25,228 bases of DNA from Phoronis ovalis (Eukaryota; Phoronida; Phoronidae). The stretch lies in NCBI GenBank assembly GCA_028565635.1, contig JAOXYB010058834.1, positions 1 to 25,228 of the forward strand, in the 5' to 3' direction. Under the pieces are notes generated by a model. It had not been told where the DNA came from. It searched no databases and saw only the letters and a program-made list of their open reading frames with translations. Position 1 is the stretch's first letter. Every line of letters starts with the position of its first letter. A program made the position numbers and the translations under genes. This document shows positions 19,199 to 25,228 of the stretch, piece after piece.

Positions 19199-19939
19199 CT
19201 GCAAGAAAAAATGCCTGTACACTGTATATAAAATAATTATAGATTTGTGCGGTATGCTATTTAAAAGTAGATGTGAATGAAAAAAGGCTAACAAGTAAAT
19301 AAAATGCACAGCGGCCTACATTATAATTTTGAAAAATCAAAATAACCTAAAGCACCCCTTTAGAGATTTGCCTATGTTAAATGTATAAGATATGTATAGC
19401 GGCCATGCGCAAGCAAAATACTTATCAAGTAAAAATTATCACTGTCTAAACTAGGAGGCTACTTAAAACATATTTCTTTGTACATAAATATTAATATAAG
19501 CCTAGGATATATAAAACTCTATATCCTAGTATGAGCGGATCCTTGAACAGCTGTTGTGTACCTTGGGTACTGACGGATTATCCATAGGATTATCTTGCTG
19601 TACCAACAGGAACTGTTTTTAAAAAGCTGTGAATGAGAAGTGGTAACGTAAAATTGTTGTAATTCTGTTCCTCTAATGGTATAAAACAGTGTTTGGTACC
19701 TAAGTTAAACTTGTGCATGCAAAATATAGTTTTCTGTCAATCAAAAGTCATGTGACGTTTACCCCATTAACTATTTGGTTTACAAATAGATTCCTAAGGT
19801 GCTCACCTGAGACTGCAACAGTTTCGATCACGTTTGATATGAATTTAAAAAAAGATGTAAGCATACAGATAATTTGAATAACACAATAATATGAATTACT
19901 AAAACAATATATTTCCAAAGCAATAGCCGAATGTAGATA
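19199..19939. other. 5' UTR intron, proximal part
   Basis: Besides the hairpin at 19502 I see nothing coding. Frames at 19061-19309 minus and 19092-19280 plus straddle the signal-peptide exon and are not separate genes. Confidence 0.5.
19502..19529. repeat. 28-bp hairpin sharing the CTAGGATATATAAAACTC end
   Basis: CTAGGATATA and TATATCCTAG form 10-bp arms around TAAAACTC. The first 18 bp equal those of the palindrome at 16182. It lies in the 5' UTR intron of the ZP gene. It looks like a collapsed copy of the same short hairpin element. Confidence 0.7.
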
Positions 19940-20160
19940 ACGTCCCTAGTGGGGGGGGGGGTAAGCATGCTCGCTAATGGTCTAAAAAGCCCCAAACTAG
20001 TGGCTGGGAAGGTTCGAAAAACGGACCCTAAGGCAGACCTTTGCTAAAACTAGCACCCTAAACTAAGACTGAACTTTTTAGACGAGCAAAAAAAAGATTC
20101 AACGTGAAAATTGGACCTTAAGCAAGACTCGTCGTGCAATACAGACTGTAAACAAGACCA
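19940..20160 (+). repeat. Poly-G headed array with about 30-bp period
   Basis: After an 11-G run (19951-19961), degenerate units of the form GACCCTAAGGCAGAC begin near 20024, 20055, 20081, 20114 and 20144, about 30 bp apart (GACCTTAAGCAAGAC, GACTGTAAACAAGAC; the 20081 unit is poor). Probably a fragment of a mobile element. No inverted partner end was found. Confidence 0.5.
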
Positions 20161-20330
20161 GGGTTAAAAACCATAACCTTTTGGTCAAAATTGCTGATTT
20201 GTCTACATAACTGCGTAACACGAGTTACGCGTCAACTGCTCTTCTAATAAACACCCTTTTCATGAGTTTTTATTACAGTAGGATTCCGAGTTCCGTATAT
20301 ACAAAATAATTGGTTTGTGATTCGGTAAAA

Positions 20331-20348
20331 TGACGTCAGAAATATCTG
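20331..20348 (+). repeat. CRE-containing 18-mer, copy 1
   Basis: TGACGTCAGAAATATCTG; the same 18-mer with one change (AAAAATCTG) is at 21065-21082. Each begins with a perfect CRE octamer. They may be pieces of one dispersed repeat, or regulatory sites in the 5' UTR intron. Confidence 0.45.
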
Positions 20349-20374
20349 TTGTGACTGGACATTGAGGAGGAAAA

Positions 20375-20384
20375 GGGGGGGGGG
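20375..20384 (+). repeat. 10-G homopolymer run
   Basis: Second of three long plus-strand G runs within 665 bp (19951-19961, 20375-20384, 20607-20615). Confidence 0.8.
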
Positions 20385-20606
20385 CGGTAGTGACCGCAGC
20401 TCAAAGGAAATAAAATTGCCTTTTCGTGAATCACGTACTATTGCAATCGCGTGTCACGATAATTAAACGACCTTTCCCATCTGGGCAATAATAACTATTC
20501 ATAAACAAGCTATACACAACCTGTCACAACGGTCTACACTCCTAAGAAGATAATTATATTGGACGGCCATTCAAAATGGTTATAGCATACTGCAGGATTC
20601 TGCGAT

Positions 20607-20615
20607 GGGGGGGGG
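20607..20615 (+). repeat. 9-G homopolymer run
   Basis: Third G run of the cluster, in the sequence GCGATG followed by nine G and TATTTATT. Confidence 0.8.
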
Positions 20616-21768
20616 TATTTATTACACTTTCATTCTGCAAATACTGTATCTGAGATGGAAATGGAGAGGTAGGGGAAAGTATTCAGTCTCATTGCACACA
20701 AGTAAAAAATGATAATCTGATTGTATAAACAAATTTTTTGCAACTGTAAAGCAAGGAACAATAAAACATATAAGGTTTATCACATTTCACGGACATTTCA
20801 TTGAAATAAGCTCAAATAAAATGCAATAAATCCCACGCCCGAAAATAAAATATGACCCTTTCACATCTGTAGGAAAATAAGCTTGGCCACTTTTCCTCTA
20901 AATGCATGCAAGTACCCGAGTAGGCTGAATATAATGGTCACTAAATGTGAAATTGTGCTCGTGTATGTATCCCAGGTATGTATAACATTTCGCATTACAC
21001 GAATAATCCTTAAGGAATTCGTGATTCGGCGATTCCTCAGCGATTCCCTAACAGACTAAGCTGATGACGTCAGAAAAATCTGAGTAACTGTCACAAACCA
21101 GTATTTAGTACTTTATCGAGAGAGCATAACTCTGAAATCTACTATAACGTGCATGATTACCCTTAAATTATATGAGTGCCCCCCGTAGTAGAATTACAAA
21201 TACATGTCCTCACATATAGTCGGAATTGCAACCAACCTGCAATCCACTTATTTTGAACTAACCTATCTGCTACGTATTAATATATGTTATAAAGGATAAT
21301 GATATGACATTTTAATACGTTATATTAGCATAGAGAGTTATTTCATTGAGAATTGGCGCAATACATTACATATTCCAATAAATGAAGATCTGCCCATAAA
21401 AATGAAGAAAATCGACCCTCCCATATCTACTGCCAACTCATGCATCTAACTGTTCGGCTTGATTTTAATCCTAAGGTTGAGGAGGATGGTCGACCAAAAT
21501 TGTGGTGGTTTACAAGTATTTATATTGACTAGCAGTAATAACGAATAACTCGAAAGTATTTTTTTTCTTTTTTGAATACATAATTGCAAATTTTGTTTTA
21601 TAAATAAAAACAAAAATTAATAAGTAAGAGTGTCCCAATTTCTCTTGTTATTCCAAACAAGCAATATCCAATACCTGTCTACCGTTTCTCTATACAATCA
21701 ACACAGGTTTCAGTAGTCTAAGAACAAAAATAAATTAACTAAAGCAAAAAACTTTATGTATTAATTAC
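20616..21768. other. 5' UTR intron, distal part
   Basis: Non-coding apart from the CRE-containing repeat at 21065. A short string AGTGCCCCCCG at 21175-21185 resembles the terminus of the 1004-1420 MITE but has no partner. Confidence 0.4.
21065..21082 (+). repeat. CRE-containing 18-mer, copy 2
   Basis: TGACGTCAGAAAAATCTG, one mismatch to 20331-20348. Both copies are preceded within 60 bp by GTGATTCGG. Confidence 0.45.
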
Positions 21769-21852
21769 CTGTTTCGTAATTCTTCTAGTACTTAGCTCTA
21801 TCGAGATATGTGTTATTCTCCGAGTCGCAAGCGGTGGATCCGTTAACTTATA
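21769..21852 (-). promoter_or_regulatory. Candidate promoter and 5' untranslated first exon of the ZP gene
   Basis: An untranslated exon must exist upstream of 19198. On the minus strand, TATAAG at 21852-21847 is followed about 80 nt later by a good donor, AACAG|GTAATT (exon end 21769). Transcription starting about 30 bp after the TATA-like box would give a leader of about 50 nt and a first intron of about 2.57 kb. The TATA variant is weak and other first exons are possible; treat as a hypothesis. Confidence 0.3.
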
Positions 21853-21942
21853 GTTTTCCCAACTAGTACCTATACCGAAAGCGAGGCAGGATACGGCAGA
21901 AGGATAAACCAATCAAATATACAGTGCCTTATAACTGGTTAA

Positions 21943-22535
21943 GGTGGCGAATACCGTTCGACACAACTTATTGGAACTATTTCTTATTAATTGGCAATTT
22001 AAATGAAAAGATATCATATATAAAAGTATATATTTTTGGAAAAGATATGAAAGACTACGACATTTTTTACTTTTCTTACCTAGTCAGTAAGGTAACAATT
22101 TTGGATAGCAACTCACTATTTAAAAGGCAAACGTCAAAACACCCTTGAAGATACAAAGCTAAAGCTTAACCAAAATTGTCTTCATATAAAATCTCAGGTT
22201 TTTAAAGTTTTACTTCATTCCAAAGTTATTATCTTTTTTGACGCAAAAATCTGATATATAACTGTGGGAAGTAAAGTTTGGCCATGTTTCAGCATTGTAT
22301 CTGCAGGGGTGTTGGAGCCAATTGTTTAAAAGCATTTATTCAAAATGACCTCTTTGCTGATTATATAATGATGTTAAATGAAAGTAAAACAATTGTTAAT
22401 AATCTTTAAGTTTACGTTAAAATCTTTCACTAATGTATACTTTGTTTAGTCTACCTTTTCATTTAATTATGCAAAACTAAGTTCAAATTAAAGTATTAAG
22501 TGTGAATAAGTTTCCCCAAAGCGGTACATACCACC
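21943..22535. mobile_element. 593-bp element between TTAA sites with GGTGG termini
   Basis: Left end TTAA|GGTGGCGAATACCG (21939-21956) and right end, read inverse, TTAA|GGTGGTATGTACCG (22539-22522). Similarity continues inward (AACTTATT about 25-30 bp from each end). TTAA on both sides fits a TTAA-specific transposase (piggyBac or Kolobok type). The interior is AT-rich; its 74-codon open frame resembles no transposase, so it is non-autonomous. Confidence 0.65.
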
Positions 22536-23190
22536 TTAAAGAAAAAGGTTGTGTAATGACGACGCTTTTAATGGTTTATTACAGTAAAGTTATGTATTGG
22601 TAACCGATAAAAAAGGCTTTGACAACCTGAAACATGAATAACGAAACTCTACATTGAGGGTGTGTTTAATAAATACGAGCAAGGGACTAAATCAATTTTA
22701 AAATTAAAACAAGGTGATAAAGCTACTTTTAAATAGGTGCCGTAATGTTGGGCAGACGTGAGATAATTTTTAAATCTGGAGGCGCAGGCCGGGCACATAC
22801 CTACAGACCTAAAGAATAATTGAGAGATAGATAGGAACCTTATAAACAAGTAGTATTAAAAATAGTTTTGTGCTTTCAACCGATCGTGATCTTAATGTGA
22901 CAAACATGTAAGCCAGTCATTTCATCAAAAGTTGACAGAAGTGCCATTACATGGTTTTTTAGTTAGTATTTCTCCTATTTCAATTTATATTGTTACGTGG
23001 TGCATATATTAGCGTGAAATCGTTACTTGGTTCTAATAAAGTTATCAACAAGTTATAGTTTACACCTGATAAATCTATCATAATTCCAATGCTTGTTGTA
23101 CGTATATTTTCACACATACAGGTAGATTTATTTGTTTCTTTACTGTCGTTTGCAACGAAATGCTACCCTACGGTACATGATTTTCGATTA

Positions 23191-23222
<32 letters not shown>

Positions 23223-23231
23223 GGGAGAGAA
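23191..23231 (+). repeat. (GT)n(GA)n compound microsatellite
   Basis: Five GT units run directly into about eleven GA units, then degenerate GGGAGA. A purine-only strand of this length can form triplex DNA. Confidence 0.85.
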
Positions 23232-24431
23232 GGAGGGAAGCAGAGAAGAGATTCATTGAGCCACTGTATCAAAGATTCTCAAAAATGTGATCATACAAAA
23301 ATAAGATGCCGATTTCGAGGTCTCAAATTATCGACCCTGTGTGAAACTTTAAACAGTTATTTATTTTATAAATGTGGTATACAACTTGTTAGCCGATCAT
23401 GATTACAAAACTGTGTTTTTGTATCGTTAAACTTGTTCAGTAGTACAAATAATAAAACTGTACTCTTATAAGGTAAGGTTTTGAATTGATTAAACCGCTG
23501 GTATTAGAAAAAAAATAGTAAGGTAATTTCACTCGGCAATTTTGTTACAGGATATACAAGATTTATGGCAAAAAGATCTACACGTACCTTAAGAGTATTT
23601 TCACGATGTACTTTTCTTAGTGCAACTGTTAAAGTCAGGCTAGTAATATTTTTTTTTAAATGCTTAACTTTAGTTAGTTATACCTCTGGTATGTATTAAA
23701 CATGAATAAAGCATACAGATATTTCGTAAGCATAAACAATTACTAACTTCAGTGCAAGATAGTACCATGAATTTACAACTTAAAAAATGCTTTTATTGTC
23801 ACTATTCTGGGAGAAACAAGAAACGCCTTAATCTATGCATGAATAAAGGGCAAAAAACAGTGAGTTTCTTTTTTATGTAAAACTAATGCATCCAGGGAAA
23901 ACTAGTCCCGTTTTACACGAAAACAAGGTAATAAAACTTGACGTATATGATATTACGAAATTGTGACTTAAAAGTACTGAAATTTCATGTTAGTCATTTT
24001 TTAATTTTAATATAGACAGGATCCTTATGAATATTTCGACATTATTATAACTAACCCATCATATTTCTCACGCGCAAATTAGCTCCCTACAAGGAAAACC
24101 CAGCTGATTTCTCTCTTTCAAGTATTTGCGTGGTGCAAAAATGGGTTCCGTTGGGTGGATATCGATTATCATTAATAATAACATTAATCTTATTAACCCA
24201 AACGTTATCTTTGAATAGGCATCAGTTCAAGGCAGGATTGTTGGATGTGAATTTGCAACCTGAATGAAAATGAAAAAAATTCAAATGTATTTGGTCTCAA
24301 AACATGCACATAAATAATTTAATAAATACATCAACTTGAATTATTAGTATCAAAACGACCATCGTCAGCAAATGTAGCTATGAGGACGTGTTTAACATTT
24401 TGCACATCAGAGTAACATGTATTCATGTATG

Positions 24432-24466
24432 TATAAAATGCAGTGCGTCTCCGCAATCTAGTCAGC
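24432..24466 (+). promoter_or_regulatory. TATA-type promoter candidate near the right edge
   Basis: TATAAAATGC at 24432-24441 is followed at about 32 bp by GTCAGCTC (24461-24468), a TCAG-type initiator at ideal spacing. The immediate downstream sequence has only short open frames (at most about 30 codons) and no clear donor, so the gene it might serve is not visible in the window. Confidence 0.28.
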
Positions 24467-25228
24467 TCTCTACTGTGCTATCTAAACTATCGGCTTAATG
24501 CTTATTCGTATAATCCTTTGATCTCACTAATAAGAAGCAACAGTATAGAGTAGTATGCTTATGATACCAAGACAGGCAGTTTTTTTTGTAAAATATACAG
24601 GTCCATTGGCAGTGAAGCGTCCCCTCCCACCGAACTCCAAAACTTAAAGTTCTTGGGGAAAGTCTACACTTTAAGTCACATTGGAGAGTTTCACAATTTA
24701 CTGTTTTGCAAAAAAATCCCTGCTAGAATCAGGTTAACAACCATTTGTGCAGAATGCATTTCTTCGCTTTAATAAAAGATTTAAAAGTGCGACAAGAAGC
24801 AATATGTTGAAACCTGTTTAAGGTCGGCATACATTAAAACATGGACATTAAAACAAAATAATATTATTAGTGACTTTTGAAATGCAAACAAGTCAAAATG
24901 TAGACATGACAGATTTTAAAATTATAAACATAGTAATGAAAACGTGTTTGAACCTATTTTTTATGGTTATTAAAAAAACATGATTTAGTGCCCACAAAGG
25001 TATAATGCATAACCAAAATATCTCGCAAAAAAGACAACGTAACTTTTTTTCTTATGATTGAGTAGTTTTCACAAAACAACTGCCCTTATCGTCCTCCTGT
25101 ACACATACATGGATATACGTAACACGTTTCTTGACTGTGTGATATTCATATTGATTGCATTCTCCAGTTGTACAATGTCTGTGATAGGATGACACTTTTA
25201 ATCGCATATTATCAATAATTTAAAAACT

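Larger units (their letters stand above)
22540..25228. other. Intergenic right end, no gene recognised
   Basis: The open frames at 22649-22849 minus and 23193-23402 plus (the latter translating the GA tract) have no recognisable domain. The only promoter-like signal is at 24432. A slightly GC-richer patch at 22735-22800 is unexplained. Confidence 0.4.

Noticed and set aside
19061-19309. 82-codon minus-strand frame starting MHFIYLL as the N-terminus of the ZP protein
   Set aside because: A strong acceptor at 19199-19200 and a donor at 19135 lie inside it, and only the part from MKMKF gives a signal peptide joined in phase to the next exon. Upstream sequence is better read as intron.
21175-21185. 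Second copy of the CCCGGGGGGCACT MITE
   Set aside because: Only an 11-bp similarity to one terminus, with no second end or target duplication.
22649-22849. 66-codon minus-strand frame with CPAC motif
   Set aside because: Single CxxC only, no domain, no splice context.
23193-23402. 69-codon frame starting with an Arg-Glu repeat
   Set aside because: The repeat is only a translation of the GA microsatellite; the rest has no features.

Overview
The window looks like eukaryotic, AT-rich, intron-rich animal DNA. It is most probably a mollusc or another lophotrochozoan, but that assignment is an inference from the kinds of repeats and from the one gene found; no taxon marker is present. There are no long ORFs, no operons and no bacterial-style genes. 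Almost all the short ORFs are chance or parts of larger structures.

The main result is one complete protein-coding gene on the minus strand, hidden in short exons between about 19198 and 11187. Nine coding exons join in frame with GT-AG borders at every intron and compatible phases throughout. They give a predicted protein of 406 residues: signal peptide (about 1-21), a zona pellucida (ZP) module (about 28-308) with 12 cysteines in ZP-N plus ZP-C order, a furin-type site RRKR (316-319), a hydrophobic patch VTIVVG (333-338), one transmembrane helix (about 359-383) and a short cytoplasmic tail. This is the standard layout of a secreted or shed, polymerising ZP protein. An acceptor just upstream of the start codon shows a 5' untranslated exon; a candidate first exon with a TATA-like box lies near 21769-21852.

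The rest is intergenic and intronic DNA rich in decayed mobile DNA. Left to right: a 189-bp foldback (366-554); a 417-bp miniature inverted-repeat element with an 8-bp target duplication (1004-1420); an antisense LINE C-terminal relic with in-frame stops (about 1633-2363); a repeat family in two inverted copies (4102-5171 and 6411-6571) with a 32-bp-period array between them; a two-copy GATTC-rich repeat; a GC-richer island (about 7620-7900); a dispersed repeat pair (9566-9724 and 12135-12337); a promoter-like TATA element opposing the ZP gene 3' end (11034); a foldback (17947-18385) and two related hairpin palindromes (16182, 19502) in the ZP introns; a poly-G and 30-bp array region (19940-20615); and a 593-bp element between TTAA sites (21943-22535). 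The last 2.7 kb holds a GA microsatellite and one TATA-type promoter candidate.

The ZP gene is well supported by splice logic and cysteine pattern. Promoter, poly(A) and mobile-element family calls are weaker and marked so.
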